Source of the DNA: Bartonella sp. AU16XJBT
Lineage (GTDB): Bacteria; Pseudomonadota; Alphaproteobacteria; Rhizobiales; Rhizobiaceae
Assembly: GCF_028618665.1 (NCBI RefSeq)
Contig: NZ_JAQITF010000003.1
Span: forward strand, 62,001-126,000
Length of the DNA stretch: 64,000 nucleotides
Reading direction: 5' to 3'
The notes beneath the pieces are model-generated. The model was not told the DNA's origin. It ran no database searches and saw nothing but the letters and a program-made list of their open reading frames with translations. The position numbers and the translations under genes were made by a program. How positions within the stretch are numbered: the stretch's first letter is position 1; every line of letters starts with the position of its first letter. Positions 17,813 to 28,473 of the stretch are shown here, in pieces.

Positions 17813-19828
17813 TTAAGAATCGAGAAAACTGCGCAATTTTCGTGAGCGGCTAGGATGCTTCAATTTACGAAGTGCCTTTGCTTCAATCTGACGAATACGT
17901 TCTCTTGTAACTGAGAACTGTTGTCCTACTTCTTCCAAAGTGTGATCTGTATTCATCCCTATCCCGAAACGCATCCGCAAAACACGTTCTTCCCGTGGTG
18001 TTAATGAAGCAAGAACACGTGTTGTTGTATCACGCAGATTAGCCTGGATAGCAGCATCAATAGGTAATAATGCATTCCTATCCTCAATAAAATCACCCAA
18101 ATGGGAATCATCTTCATCACCAACAGGCGTCTCGAGTGAAATAGGCTCTTTTGCAATTTTAAGAACCTTTCTCACTTTTTCTAACGGCATAGAAAGCTTG
18201 CTAGATAATTCTTCTGGTGTTGGCTCTCGTCCAATTTCATGGAGAATCTGACGTGAGGTACGAACGATTTTGTTAATTGTTTCAATCATATGAACAGGAA
18301 TACGAATAGTGCGTGCCTGATCCGCAATTGAACGCGTAATGGCCTGACGAATCCACCATGTTGCATAAGTTGAAAACTTGTAGCCGCGTCGATATTCAAA
18401 CTTATCCACAGCCTTCATCAAACCGATATTGCCCTCTTGAATAAGATCAAGAAACTGCAAACCACGATTAGTGTATTTTTTTGCAATTGAAATGACAAGA
18501 CGTAAATTAGATTCGACCATCTCCTTTTTCGCAATGGTTGATTCACGTTCACCTTTCTGCACCTGCATAACAATCCGACGAAATTCACCAATCGAAATAG
18601 CCGTTTCTTGCGCAAGATTTTGTATTTCACTCCGCAATTTTTGAATTTCTTTTGCTTCACGCATTGAAAATTCTTTCCAACCCGGCGCAGGCAAAGTGGC
18701 AATATAATTCATCCAATCTGCATCCAACTCACGTCCTTGGTATTCTCTTAAAAAATCCTCATGGCCAATGCCATAACTGTTAGCGATTCGTTTCAGCTTA
18801 CCTTCATTATGAATCAATCTCTTATTGATGTCATAAAGCTGTTCAACCAAAGCTTCGATACGATTTTGGTTCAAAGAGAGAGATTTCACTGCTTGAATTA
18901 ACTCACCCTTTAATTGAATATATTTTTTCTTTTGAGAAGCTGTAAGAGCCCCCTCTTTACGCTCTGCCAAACTGCTTTCAACATGCTGATCTTGTAATTT
19001 GCGTAATTTTACATAGGTTTGAGCAATAAAATCCAATGTTTCCATAACTTGAGGACAAAGCTCATTTTCCATTGCTGCAAGGGATAAATTAACATCATCA
19101 TCGTCTTCTTCATCATCTTCTTCAATGCTTCTTTCTGCTACATTTTCCCCCATATTACGTATACCAGAAGACATCTTTTCTTCTTTTATCTTATCAACTT
19201 CACTTCGCTCAATCACAGGAGCCTGCTTTGCTTCTGGACCCGCATAAGTTGTTTCAAGATCAATAATTTCACGAAGAAGAATACGCTGTTCTTTTAACTC
19301 ATCACGCCAAATAATCAGAGCCTGAAAAGTCAAAGGACTCTCACAAAGTCCCGCAATCATTGTCTCACGCCCTGCTTCAATACGCTTAGCAATGGCAATT
19401 TCGCCTTCCCGTGAAAGAAGCTCAACAGCTCCCATCTCACGTAAATACATACGCACCGGATCATCCGTACGATCTGTTACTTCGCGCTTATTCGTTGTCG
19501 TTGCAAGTGCGTGGCTAGAGGCCTCTACTAAGTCACCCCCTTCTACCGTAACTTCGTCTTCATAATTTTCAGACTCAACTTCATCCTCATCATCGACAAC
19601 ATTAACCCCCATCTCAGAGAACATCGCCAAGATATCTTCAATTTGTTCAGATGTAACCTCATCAGAAGGAAGAACGGCATTGAGTTCATCCATCGTTACG
19701 TAACCATTTTTTTTGGCAAGTTTAATCATTTTCTTGATGGCATCATCAGAAAAATCAAGAAGAGGACTATCCAAACTCGCTTGGCTTGTTACTTCCGCAT
19801 TATCTTTCTGTTTAACCTTTGTTGCCAT
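17813..19828 (-). CDS. rpoD: Primary sigma factor RpoD (sigma-70)
   Basis: Housekeeping sigma factor of 671 residues, directing RNA polymerase to most promoters. Region 1.1 is at the N-terminus ([20 protein letters not shown]) and region 1.2 is [22 protein letters not shown] long acidic non-conserved insert follows. Regions 2.3-2.4 are [20 protein letters not shown] and region 4.2 is the helix [20 protein letters not shown] near the end. The start at 19828 (MATKVKQ) is preferred over 19849 because GGAG sits eight bases before it. dnaG lies 366 bases upstream on the same strand, the usual macromolecular synthesis arrangement, with a terminator-like hairpin between. Confidence 0.97.
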   Translation of the reverse strand: MATKVKQKDNAEVTSQASLDSPLLDFSDDAIKKMIKLAKKNGYVTMDELNAVLPSDEVTSEQIEDILAMFSEMGVNVVDDEDEVESENYEDEVTVEGGDLVEASSHALATTTNKREVTDRTDDPVRMYLREMGAVELLSREGEIAIAKRIEAGRETMIAGLCESPLTFQALIIWRDELKEQRILLREIIDLETTYAGPEAKQAPVIERSEVDKIKEEKMSSGIRNMGENVAERSIEEDDEEDDDDVNLSLAAMENELCPQVMETLDFIAQTYVKLRKLQDQHVESSLAERKEGALTASQKKKYIQLKGELIQAVKSLSLNQNRIEALVEQLYDINKRLIHNEGKLKRIANSYGIGHEDFLREYQGRELDADWMNYIATLPAPGWKEFSMREAKEIQKLRSEIQNLAQETAISIGEFRRIVMQVQKGERESTIAKKEMVESNLRLVISIAKKYTNRGLQFLDLIQEGNIGLMKAVDKFEYRRGYKFSTYATWWIRQAITRSIADQARTIRIPVHMIETINKIVRTSRQILHEIGREPTPEELSSKLSMPLEKVRKVLKIAKEPISLETPVGDEDDSHLGDFIEDRNALLPIDAAIQANLRDTTTRVLASLTPREERVLRMRFGIGMNTDHTLEEVGQQFSVTRERIRQIEAKALRKLKHPSRSRKLRSFLDS

Positions 19829-20002
19829 ACCATAACTCCACTCGATCACTTCATAGTTTCCATGTGACCAGCTTTTTTGTTCTCACTTATAATCAACCAA
19901 TAGTTTCTCCTATATACTTCCTTTTAAGAGATTACTATTGGAAAGAATACATTTCGTATACGCCCTGATATCCAGATAAACCTGACATCCAGACAAAAAC
20001 GC

Positions 20003-20025
20003 GGGAAAACTCCAGAAGTTTCCCC
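20003..20025 (-). terminator. Hairpin between dnaG and rpoD
   Basis: GGGAAACT pairs with AGTTTTCCC (one bulged T) and is followed on the minus strand by GCG then five T. It could end or attenuate dnaG transcripts. A second small CTCAG/CTGAG hairpin lies at 20033-20047. Otherwise 19829-20194 holds no gene and probably contains an rpoD promoter. Confidence 0.55.
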
Positions 20026-20194
20026 GACACCTCTCAGCCCTTCTGAGATAATCTCTGCACCCTATCGTAAGAACCAATTTCCCGCTTTTCCTAAAATTTA
20101 TTCTAAAATTTAATTGTCATCTTTATAAAAATGTCACTCTACATAAACTTCCTCATCTAAAATTTAAGTGACTGATTCGCATTAAAAAAGCGAA

Positions 20195-22132
20195 TCATTT
20201 TATCGTATCTTGTGTATTCCCGTCTATTTTTTCATCCAACCAACTTCCAAACCCTTCAATTAATGCTTCTGTTGCCTGCATCTGCTCCAGCTCATTTTTT
20301 ATCTCCCGAAGGAGATCAAAAACCTCACTCCTAGGATTTTCTACAAGTTGCTCTTCAATATCCTGTAACCTCTTATGTAGGTGGTGTTCCTGAAGATGCA
20401 AGTAGACAGCTTGTTTTAATATAGCTCGTGCATCTTCGATAGAAGCTCCCCCAAAGATAATACGCATACCAATATTTTGCACAAGCTGTTTCATACGCTC
20501 TAATAGAGCCTTTTGCCCTCTTTTTTCTAAGAACGCAACCATTGTCTCTTTATCATGGAGCGTCTGCTCTCCAAGAATTTCCAACATCGTTTGGTGAAAA
20601 CAGATCAATTGTGTATTTTTTAATTCTAATTCAGAGAGAATCTCAAAATTTTCATGCCATAACTCAGGATAGTAAGCTAAAGTGAGTAAAATCACAGCTT
20701 CACGTAAAGGAATAGCTTGCGAAGAATTTCGTACTATTTCAGAATTTGCTAACAGAGAAAAGGATTGATCTTTAAAGAATCTATTGGGTGAAGTCTGTTC
20801 ATATCGCCCTCCCCCTTTCTTTTTTGAAAAAGAGGGACGAAAAAAATCAAAAAGGCGTTTTTTTACATCTTGCAAATAATAACGACGGACATCTTCATCC
20901 TTAATTGTAAAAATTTGTTGTTTGAGTTGTTTTTCGAGTGTCGCTCGTGTCTCTGGAGTTTCAAAATTCTTTCCATAGGTAGCACGCCACCATAAAAGCT
21001 CAATCAAAGGAATTGCTTTTTGCAAAAAAGAAGAAAAAAGCTGTGCACCACCAGCACAAACAATTTCATCAGGATCTTTTCCTTGTGGCAACAAAACAAA
21101 GCGGACACAAACCCCAACCTTTAAAAGAGGCAATACCCGATCAGCAACGCGAAAAGCAGCCTTTAAACCAGCATCATCACCATCAAAACACAAAATGGGC
21201 TCTTTGCCTATCTGCCATAAAAGCTCAATTTGTGCTTCCGTTAATGCTGTCCCTAAGGGCGCGACAACACCCTCAAAACCGACTTTAGTCAATGCAATGA
21301 CATCCATATACCCCTCGACAACAAGAAGTGAATGAATTTTTTCATCGCCAACAAAGCGACTATTTTTGCGAGCCGCTGCCGCATTATACAGTATATTTCC
21401 TTTATGAAATAGAACTGTTTCAGGACTGTTGAGATATTTTGCTCGTGTCTCTTTCTCTAATGCACGCCCTCCGAAAGCCACCACACGTCCGCGCAAATCT
21501 TCGATAGGAAACATAATGCGATTTCTAAATCGGTCATAAGAATCCGTGCTCTCCTCATGCACCGTGAGAAGTCCACATTCTTCCATTTGCTTTATTGAAA
21601 TACCCCGTGCACTTAAAGCCTCTTTCAAAGCTGTACGCCTCACCGGTGCAAAACCAATTCGAAAACGCTCTATAAGCTTTTGCGTAACACCACGTGCATC
21701 CAGATAACGACAAGCCTGCGCACCTCCTTTCTCGCGTAAATGATATTGAAAAAAGTCTGTAGCAATTTTCATCACATCATAAAGGTCCGCTTTTTCCATT
21801 TGACGTTGATGACTTTGTGGATCCCAAACGGGAAGTTTCATTCCCGCAAAATCAGCCAAACGCTCAACACTTTCTGAAAAGTTCAATCCATCAAGCTCGC
21901 ACAGGAAGGTAAAAATATCTCCGCTTACACCACAACCAAAACAATAATAACGCCCTTTATGATCATCACAATGAAAACTAGGCGTTTTCTCACCATGAAA
22001 TGGACAACAACACCAAAAATCTCCCCGTGAAGGCTTACTTTTTCGCGTGTCAAAGTCCACCCGTTGACCAATCACTGTTGAAATTGGAAGTCTGCTACGC
22101 AGTTCATTAAGGAAATCAGGCGGAAAACGCAT
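20195..22132 (-). CDS. dnaG: DNA primase DnaG
   Basis: Synthesises RNA primers at the replication fork, working with DnaB. The 645 residues carry the full domain set. A CHC2 zinc finger has ligands Cys43, His46, Cys64 and Cys67 (CPFHGEKTPSFH, then YYCFGCG). The TOPRIM core has LLVVEGYMDVIAL near 276 and FDGDDAGLKAA near 322. A C-terminal helicase-interaction region ends LIEGFGSWLDEK. GAGAGATA precedes the ATG. rpoD follows on the same strand; upstream, the divergent MscS-family gene begins 135 bases away. Confidence 0.97.
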   Translation of the reverse strand: MRFPPDFLNELRSRLPISTVIGQRVDFDTRKSKPSRGDFWCCCPFHGEKTPSFHCDDHKGRYYCFGCGVSGDIFTFLCELDGLNFSESVERLADFAGMKLPVWDPQSHQRQMEKADLYDVMKIATDFFQYHLREKGGAQACRYLDARGVTQKLIERFRIGFAPVRRTALKEALSARGISIKQMEECGLLTVHEESTDSYDRFRNRIMFPIEDLRGRVVAFGGRALEKETRAKYLNSPETVLFHKGNILYNAAAARKNSRFVGDEKIHSLLVVEGYMDVIALTKVGFEGVVAPLGTALTEAQIELLWQIGKEPILCFDGDDAGLKAAFRVADRVLPLLKVGVCVRFVLLPQGKDPDEIVCAGGAQLFSSFLQKAIPLIELLWWRATYGKNFETPETRATLEKQLKQQIFTIKDEDVRRYYLQDVKKRLFDFFRPSFSKKKGGGRYEQTSPNRFFKDQSFSLLANSEIVRNSSQAIPLREAVILLTLAYYPELWHENFEILSELELKNTQLICFHQTMLEILGEQTLHDKETMVAFLEKRGQKALLERMKQLVQNIGMRIIFGGASIEDARAILKQAVYLHLQEHHLHKRLQDIEEQLVENPRSEVFDLLREIKNELEQMQATEALIEGFGSWLDEKIDGNTQDTIK

Positions 22133-22267
22133 TATCTCTCACAGAGTTTTAAAATTCTTTTTTGCATATTTAACGACTTTAGAGCATAATTCCAAGACTT
22201 CCTCTTAATCAGTTGTAAAATTTTAATCTCTCAACTGCCTATAATTTTAAAAATGGAGAGTAAAAAA

Positions 22268-23485
22268 GTGATCGAATTTATTGTTCAATATCCGTGGTTA
22301 GAAGCTATTTCTTGGCTTATTATTCTTACTATAGTGGCCCTTTTAATCAACTTTGTAGGACGAAAATTACTCATTCACGGAGCAAAAAAGCTCTCTTCTT
22401 TCCTCCCCAAGAATACAACGACTGATATTAAAAATGCTATTCAATACCTAGCGAATATTATTTCAGCTTTTATTCTTTCAGTCGGTGTTAATTTCATACC
22501 AACATTACCCGATGCATTCAGCACTGTCATCGATAATGTTGCCAACGCTTTCATTATCTTTTTTGTTGTTCTAACAATTTCTGCCAGTCTCAATATCATT
22601 AACATCCTTTACGAACAACGACCAACAGCACGACTAAAACCAATAAAAGGTTATATTCAAATTGCTAAAATTGCACTTTTTGCGATTGCGGCAGTTTTAA
22701 TGGTCGCCACATTAATTGACCGCTCTCCTCTTATTCTCTTCTCCGGTCTTGGTGCAATGGCCGCGGTTCTCATGTTAATTTTTCAAGATACACTTCTTTC
22801 TCTCGTTGCCGGCATTCAAATTTCATCCACCGATATGGTTCGTGTTGGCGATTGGATTGAAATTCCCAATCTCGGTGCTGATGGTGATGTTATTGAAATT
22901 GCCCTTCATACTGTTAAAGTTCAAAATTTTGACAACACCATCACTTCAGTTCCTATCCGTAAGCTTGTAACCGACCCTTTTAAAAATTGGCGTGGAATGC
23001 AAGAATCAGGTGGCAGACGCATCAAACGTTCCCTTTTTATTGATCAATCCAGTATCCATTTTCTCACAGAAGAAGAACAAAAATATCTTTCCCGATTTAA
23101 TTTATTAGAAGATTATTTTACGCAAAAAATAGCAGAAATTAATCAATGGAATGCTCAATTAGATAAAAACCATGATGTTTTAGCCAATACGCGTCGTTTA
23201 ACCAATATTGGAACTTTTCGTGCTTATGTTTTTGCTTATCTACAACAGCATCTCAACATCAACCCCAATATGACCTTTATGGCCCGACAACTACCCCCTA
23301 CAGAAAATGGTTTACCCTTGGAAATCTATTGCTTTACAAACACCACCGTTTGGCTAGACTATGAACAAATTCAAGGTGATATTTTTGACCACCTTTACTC
23401 CATTCTTCCCTTTTTTGGTCTAAAGGTTTTTCAAAATCCAAGCGGTTATGATTTTAATCAAGTATTAAAAGCAAAAGCAAAGTAA
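22268..23485 (+). CDS. MscS-family mechanosensitive channel (YbdG/MscM-like)
   Basis: Inner-membrane channel of about 405 residues. Five hydrophobic helices occupy the N-terminal half, and the pore-lining helix/beta-domain junction is FQDTLLSLVAGIQISSTDMVRVGDWIEI. The soluble C-terminus (VTDPFKNWRGMQESGGRRIKRS and later NGLPLEIYCFTNT) matches the YbdG-type subgroup, linked in E. coli to hyperosmotic response. I choose the GTG at 22268 because GGAGAG lies seven bases upstream; the ATG at 22253 would add five residues but has no ribosome-binding site. Divergent from dnaG. The next gene starts 70 bases on. Confidence 0.9.
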   Translation: MIEFIVQYPWLEAISWLIILTIVALLINFVGRKLLIHGAKKLSSFLPKNTTTDIKNAIQYLANIISAFILSVGVNFIPTLPDAFSTVIDNVANAFIIFFVVLTISASLNIINILYEQRPTARLKPIKGYIQIAKIALFAIAAVLMVATLIDRSPLILFSGLGAMAAVLMLIFQDTLLSLVAGIQISSTDMVRVGDWIEIPNLGADGDVIEIALHTVKVQNFDNTITSVPIRKLVTDPFKNWRGMQESGGRRIKRSLFIDQSSIHFLTEEEQKYLSRFNLLEDYFTQKIAEINQWNAQLDKNHDVLANTRRLTNIGTFRAYVFAYLQQHLNINPNMTFMARQLPPTENGLPLEIYCFTNTTVWLDYEQIQGDIFDHLYSILPFFGLKVFQNPSGYDFNQVLKAKAK

Positions 23486-23555
23486 AAACAATCAACTTTA
23501 ATTGATCAATTTTGAGTTAACCCTATTCATAAACAAAAGAGAAAGAAAAAGTATC

Positions 23556-25247
23556 ATGAATGGCTCATTGGTGCTCCTCCATCTTGCTGGCGCTGTTTCT
23601 TTACTTCTCTGGGCCACACGCATGGTACGCACAGGAATTGAACGCGCCTATGGTGACAGGCTTAAATATAACATGCGTCACGTCATTTCAAAACCATTGT
23701 TTGCTGTAAGTTTTGGGCTTTTTACAGCGATGATTTTACAGAGTTCTACAGCCATAACACTCCTTGTTGGTTCTTTCGTTGAATCTGGTTTTGTCTCTGG
23801 AGTAGCGGGACTTATGGCTGTACGTGGAGGAGAATTAGGATCAGCACTCGTTATCAAAATTCTCACCTACGATCTCACACTTATTGTGCCCCTTTGTCTT
23901 TTAATAGGCACTTGTATCTTCATGACAACGGAAAAACGTGAGTGGCGCCAAATAGGACGTATTGTCATCGGTATTGGTCTTTTGATTTTGTCTTTACAAA
24001 TGATAAGTACAGCAACAGAACCTTTACGGGATAGCGAAATTTTACCGAGCATCATTCGTTATCTTTCAACCGATCCTGTTTCAACTTTTTTGTTGGCTGC
24101 GGCTTTAACTTACCTCTTACATTCATCCATTGCAGGAATCATTTTGCTGGTTAATTTTGCCAACTATGACCTTATCCATACGCAACTTTGCGTTGTTATG
24201 GTTCTTGGTGTCAATTTCGGTTCTTCTCTTATAGCTCCCCTTTTAACACGCAACGCTTCTCCGAACACCCGTCTCGTTCCCTTGGGAAATTTACTCATGC
24301 GTGGAGCCGGTTCAATCCTTGTGCTGATCTTATTTCTGGCTTTTCAACCACCCATCACATGGCTTGGCAATAACGCCCCTACGCAAGTGATCAACGCCCA
24401 TATCGTTTTTAATGTTTTCATTCTCCTAGCTGGAATACCGCTTTCAAAATGGGTTTTAAAATTAACCACTCAAATCGTTCATATGAGTACAAAAAAAACA
24501 CAAGCTGATAAAACGCTTAATTTATCGGATCAAACAGCCCTTGATGATAGCGTTCTTGAACGCCCAGCTCTAGCGCTCTCGAATGTCATGCGTGAGGTTA
24601 TTCATATTTGTGATCTTGTCGACATCATGCTAGAAAAAATCATGGGACTTTATGAAAAGCCTGATCCCAATATTATTGCTGAACTCAATCAACTAAATAC
24701 CATATTGGACAAAAAACATATCGCCATAAAACTTTATCTTGCACGATTAGCGGGACAAAAATTATCAGATGAAGAAGCTCTTCAAACGCAAGAACTTCTA
24801 GGCGCCTGTATAAAATTAGACCAAGCAGGCGATATCATTATTCATAATATGCTGATGCTGGTTAAAAAGAAACAACAAAAAAATCTAAAGTTCAGCAGCG
24901 AAGGCTGGAATGATCTTCTTCGTTTCCATGCCATTGTACTGGCCAACGCGCATATTGCATTTAATGTTCTCGTCTCCCGTGACACGCACACGGCACATCT
25001 ATTGGTTCAAAAAAAAGATCAACTACGAAGCTTAGAAAAAGAAATGAGTTTAAAACATTTTAAACGCTTACGTGAAGGAGATCTCAAAAATGTAGAATCA
25101 TCCAGTCTTCATCTTGATACTGTCCGCGACCTCAAACAAATTAACTCTCTGTTGACCTCAATGATCTACCCTATTTTAGAAGAACAGGGACTTCTTCAAA
25201 GTTCGCGCCTACGCAATCCTGCTGAAGAACAGACAGAAAAACCTTAA
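23556..25247 (+). CDS. Na/Pi cotransporter family protein (NptA/YjbB type)
   Basis: Sodium-dependent phosphate transporter-like membrane protein of about 563 residues. Two inverted PNaS repeats are visible through their QSS-type motifs: FTAMILQSSTAITLLVGSF and LTYLLHSSIAGIILLVNF, the second with His replacing Gln. A C-terminal cytosolic PhoU-like helical domain (about residues 340-540) follows. In E. coli YjbB such proteins mainly export phosphate. The ATG at 23556 is used; an in-frame TTG at 23502 would add 18 polar residues. Likely co-transcribed with the MscS-family gene 70 bases upstream. Confidence 0.88.
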   Translation: MNGSLVLLHLAGAVSLLLWATRMVRTGIERAYGDRLKYNMRHVISKPLFAVSFGLFTAMILQSSTAITLLVGSFVESGFVSGVAGLMAVRGGELGSALVIKILTYDLTLIVPLCLLIGTCIFMTTEKREWRQIGRIVIGIGLLILSLQMISTATEPLRDSEILPSIIRYLSTDPVSTFLLAAALTYLLHSSIAGIILLVNFANYDLIHTQLCVVMVLGVNFGSSLIAPLLTRNASPNTRLVPLGNLLMRGAGSILVLILFLAFQPPITWLGNNAPTQVINAHIVFNVFILLAGIPLSKWVLKLTTQIVHMSTKKTQADKTLNLSDQTALDDSVLERPALALSNVMREVIHICDLVDIMLEKIMGLYEKPDPNIIAELNQLNTILDKKHIAIKLYLARLAGQKLSDEEALQTQELLGACIKLDQAGDIIIHNMLMLVKKKQQKNLKFSSEGWNDLLRFHAIVLANAHIAFNVLVSRDTHTAHLLVQKKDQLRSLEKEMSLKHFKRLREGDLKNVESSSLHLDTVRDLKQINSLLTSMIYPILEEQGLLQSSRLRNPAEEQTEKP

Positions 25248-25349
25248 ACTTTTAAAATAAAACAAACAAAAAATACATCACATCAATGATTCAATTTTGA
25301 ACATTCAAATATCTTGCCTAACATATTGATTTAATAAAAATATTTTTAT

Positions 25350-25425
25350 GACGATTTAAATGAGCTCTCTTCAATAGCGTAAATTTCTTTCATTTTTCAT
25401 TTATTCATAATGAATTCCTAAAAAT
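25350..25425. repeat. Dispersed intergenic repeat, copy C
   Basis: GATTTAAATGAGCTCTC block, then AATAGCGTAAATTTCTTTCA and TTATTCATAATGAATTC, in the same order and spacing as copy B. Confidence 0.5.
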
Positions 25426-25574
25426 CATTTGCTTCCTCTTCTACAAGCTGTTCGGCCATGTAGAATAAAGTTTTTACAGAAAGAAGTCCTCACTATTTCA
25501 AAGGAAAAACTGTTAAATATACCAAAAACTATTAGCCATATAAAGCAACATATTAATTTATAATGATTAATTTA

Positions 25575-25640
25575 CTTTTCATATTGAATGAGACACCCGA
25601 ATATCATAAGATTCTCTCATTTCAAGCATGTTCTATGTTA
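25575..25640. repeat. Dispersed intergenic repeat, copy D
   Basis: TTGAATGAGACACCCGAATA then AAGATTCTCTCATTTCAAGC. It is shorter and diverges after the core. It lies about 220 bases from copy C in the same orientation. Confidence 0.45.
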
Positions 25641-25748
25641 ACAATCCAAACTATATGCTTGCACGGTACAAGTAGGGAATTCTGCGTGGAGTGAAACTAC
25701 ACAAGAAGATATACAAGAAAGGACTTAAAAGGCCTCTTATAAAACGTC

Positions 25749-25886
25749 TTAAGAACCAAGAACTGTGCAACATTCGGGGCAAGTGTGTGATGGTGCTGGC
25801 TTGTTTTTTATGAAGCCTAAAGTGGGATGCTCAATGAATTTACCACCCTTCACGGACGCCATCGTAAAAATGAGGCTTGGGAGCAT
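25749..25886 (-). CDS. Possible small Cys-containing protein (45 aa)
   Basis: An ATG frame (MLPSLIFTMASVKGGKF start) ending with the cysteine cluster SHTCPECCTVLGS, preceded by AGAGG nine bases before the ATG. The composition (GGKF, HPTLGFIKNKPAP) is protein-like and unlike its AT-rich surroundings. It may be a genuine small metal-binding protein or the tail of a decayed gene. No family recognised. Confidence 0.35.
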   Translation of the reverse strand: MLPSLIFTMASVKGGKFIEHPTLGFIKNKPAPSHTCPECCTVLGS

Positions 25887-26517
25887 TAAGAGAGACCTCT
25901 ATAGGAGATGACTAAAAATATGATAATGTCAACCTAAATTCACCTTGTAAAAAAGCTACCACTTCACAGCAGCAGAAAAATAAAGAAATATCCGATAAAG
26001 AATGCGAAACCCCACCCAATTGTAACGTTTATGTCCATAAACATTTGTATCAATATTTGTAGAGATTGAACTTATACAGCATTTTATAACGCATTAGCAA
26101 AACAGTTTTAATCTCAGTTCAAAAAATATTGATATCAATCTGCAAACTCCAAATCTTTAATATCCATTTGATTTATTGTTTTAATCACAATTATTTTTTT
26201 TCAAAACTTGGGAAAGAAAGATAGTTAAAAAAGCTGACAAATACACTTTATGCATTCTTAAAGTATCTTTACAAATATTTTCTTTTTTAATTCATGTTTT
26301 TCAATTAAATAATTTATTTATAATTAAAATTTGTTATATATATTTAGACTTATTAAATATTATAATTATAGTAATATGAATATTAGTTTAATATACAGGA
26401 AAGTAATAAGTAAAATCTCTAACAAAAATATCCTTTCCACTGGATAAAAAGGAATAAACCTTGATCTTTACAAAGTTTACTCTAGTTACAATCTAGATTC
26501 AGGCAAAGGAGAGTATC

Positions 26518-26769
26518 ATGGAAAATGCAAACATCGGTTGGATTGCAGCTATTGTTATCGGCGGGGTTGCAGGTTGGGCTGCACAGTATATTATGAAAAG
26601 CCAAACAGGGATATTGATAAATATTATCTTAGGGATTATTGGTGCTGCGTTAGCGAGCTTCCTTTTTAGTCTTTTAGGCGTAAATTTTGCTGGTTGGCTC
26701 GGTTATCTTATTTCAGGTTTTATAGGAGCCTGTATTCTTATATGGATAGGACAAAAAATTCGATCTTAG
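26518..26769 (+). CDS. GlsB/YeaQ/YmgE family stress-response membrane protein
   Basis: Small inner-membrane protein of 83 residues with three hydrophobic segments. The family glycine pattern is clear: IGWIAAIVIGGVAGWAAQYI, then GILINIILGIIGAALASFLF and GWLGYLISGFIGACILIWIG. Members are induced by stress (for example acid or stationary phase) and their molecular role is not settled. AAAGGAGAG lies seven bases before the ATG, a strong site. It stands alone between two long AT-rich gaps; the distinctly AT-rich upstream region fits an independently regulated promoter. Confidence 0.9.
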   Translation: MENANIGWIAAIVIGGVAGWAAQYIMKSQTGILINIILGIIGAALASFLFSLLGVNFAGWLGYLISGFIGACILIWIGQKIRS

Positions 26770-27948
26770 GGCATTTATTGCTTCAATCACCTTTTGGTGT
26801 TCAATAAAACAACTGGAATATTTTGAAATATTTCTCCCTAACGCGTTGACACCATTTTTGGTATGATGGTGAGATGTTTAAGTCATGATTTCTGTCATGC
26901 ACCATCATGCATTTTAACGAAAAGCAGTAGAACATTTATAATGCACCCTTCCATATCTATATAAGCCTACGCAGATCAGGAGGGGTGTATGCATTATTTT
27001 ACTGAAATACGAACTTATTTTTGTCCCGTATTTTTGGACCAAACGTGCAAATCCAGCTCATCGCACTGTCATAGCAATCTACAAGATTACAAAACCAATC
27101 GTGATGTTAAAGATCCTACCGCATAACACTTAACGCCTATACACTTCATCAATAAGACCATTTTTACTGAAAAACCCGAAGAGCTCTTTTGCATTCTTCA
27201 AAGATAAAGATAGGAAGTAAGCGTAAAATAAATACTATAAAGTTTATATGATCCATTTTTCTTTTTTATATTTATTATTATTTATAAATTAAAGGTATAT
27301 AAAGCATTTAATATAAAAATATAAATAATGATGTATTCTTTTAAATTGTTTTTTACAATGAATCTATATTTAGACTATGAATATAATTCAAAAGACAATC
27401 TAAATAATTTTAGCAGAAGATATCTTTATTATAATAAGTTAATTATTACATAAAATAAAATACTATAAGCTATTTTAATTTTTTCCAAAATGCATTCTTA
27501 TGAAACTCTGTCTTATAAAAAATACGATCACTTTTCCATCTCAATTCAAAAAGTTTGAGTATCTCACTTTCTAAACTATAAGGGCTTTACTCCTCTTAAA
27601 ATTTCCTCTTTAATATCGTCTAACATAGATGAACTCTTCATCACTTTTTCATATGCGTTACAAACGAATGTTAAAGCGCGAGATACCCTACCCATTCCCC
27701 TCGTACTATCAAGAAAATTCTATAAAGTATTATGGGAAAGTGCTTTAGATAAAGCATAATAGATTATTTTGCTCTTTTAATGAAAATAACTCTATAATCT
27801 ATTTTCCGCCTCTCTTCTTTTAAAGATCTTTTCTCTCGATTTTCCCTTTGATATTGTCCTGTTAAAATCTTGCTGCTTTTATACGCCTGTATTACAATAG
27901 AGCTATCTCTTTAGCTCACTTAGCATAACATATGGAATAGGATTTTAG
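26770..27948. other. Gene-poor stretch with one small ORF
   Basis: No normal-sized gene. A CACC-TTTT-GGTG hairpin follows the glsB-like gene near 26793-26804. A 45-codon ORF with an excellent ribosome-binding site is at 26989-27126. From 27240 to 27500 the sequence is almost pure AT. Confidence 0.5.
26989..27126 (+). CDS. Possible small protein (45 aa) with strong ribosome-binding site
   Basis: AGGAGG at 26978-26983 sits five bases before an ATG opening MHYFTEIRTYFCPVFLDQTC, continuing with a Ser/His/Cys stretch and ending DVKDPTA. The ribosome-binding site is among the best in the window. The peptide has three cysteines but no recognised family. It could be a real small protein or the start of a truncated gene. 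Confidence 0.35.
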   Translation: MHYFTEIRTYFCPVFLDQTCKSSSSHCHSNLQDYKTNRDVKDPTA

Positions 27949-28473
27949 ATGTGGAGTAAAATGATGTCTGATCTTGAAGATTCCATCTTACCACCTCTGA
28001 AATGGTTCTCTGATCAAAATCTTCCCGTACCAGAAAACATTCGCGATTGGCTCATGGAATCGGGCTCGATGACGCTTCGATTAAAAAAATACTGCACCTG
28101 CCTCCAAGTTCAACGACGACGCGAATGTTTTATTACGCGAGATAAATTAAAAGAAGAAGCAGAACATCTCCCCAAAAGTGCTCGTTATTGGCTACGCGAA
28201 GTCATATTAATGGGAGATAATAAACCTTGGCTCCTCGGACGCACTGTCATCCCACAAGAAACCCTTCTACACAATCAAGCCTTGATGCATTTAGGAACGA
28301 CCCCCTTAGGACACTATTTATTTAATAGTGGCAACCTAACCCGCGATTACATTCATATCGGCCAACAAGACGCGCTATGGGCACGCCGTTCCCGTTTGCG
28401 GTTAACGGGTAAGCCGTTGTTTCTAACTGAACTGTTTTTACCAAATTCACCACTATATCTCCACCATAAATAG
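27949..28473 (+). CDS. ubiC: Chorismate lyase (UbiC family)
   Basis: Converts chorismate to 4-hydroxybenzoate and pyruvate, the first committed step of ubiquinone synthesis, in the cytosol. The 174 residues show the UbiC signature in order: [13 protein letters not shown], then [20 protein letters not shown] with VIP, then [21 protein letters not shown] and the terminal LFLTELFLP carrying the conserved Glu. AGGA six bases before 27949 supports that ATG. GGAG at 27953 could instead serve the ATGs at 27961 or 27964, trimming four or five residues. No ubiA is adjacent. Long AT-rich gaps lie on both sides. Confidence 0.85.
   Translation: MWSKMMSDLEDSILPPLKWFSDQNLPVPENIRDWLMESGSMTLRLKKYCTCLQVQRRRECFITRDKLKEEAEHLPKSARYWLREVILMGDNKPWLLGRTVIPQETLLHNQALMHLGTTPLGHYLFNSGNLTRDYIHIGQQDALWARRSRLRLTGKPLFLTELFLPNSPLYLHHK

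Larger units (their letters stand above)
25248..26517. other. Gene-poor stretch with repeats and one small ORF
   Basis: No normal-sized gene. It holds two copies of the dispersed repeat (25350-25425, 25575-25640) and a 45-codon minus-strand ORF at 25749-25886. The last 300 bases are extremely AT-rich and probably contain the promoter of the glsB-like gene. Confidence 0.5.
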
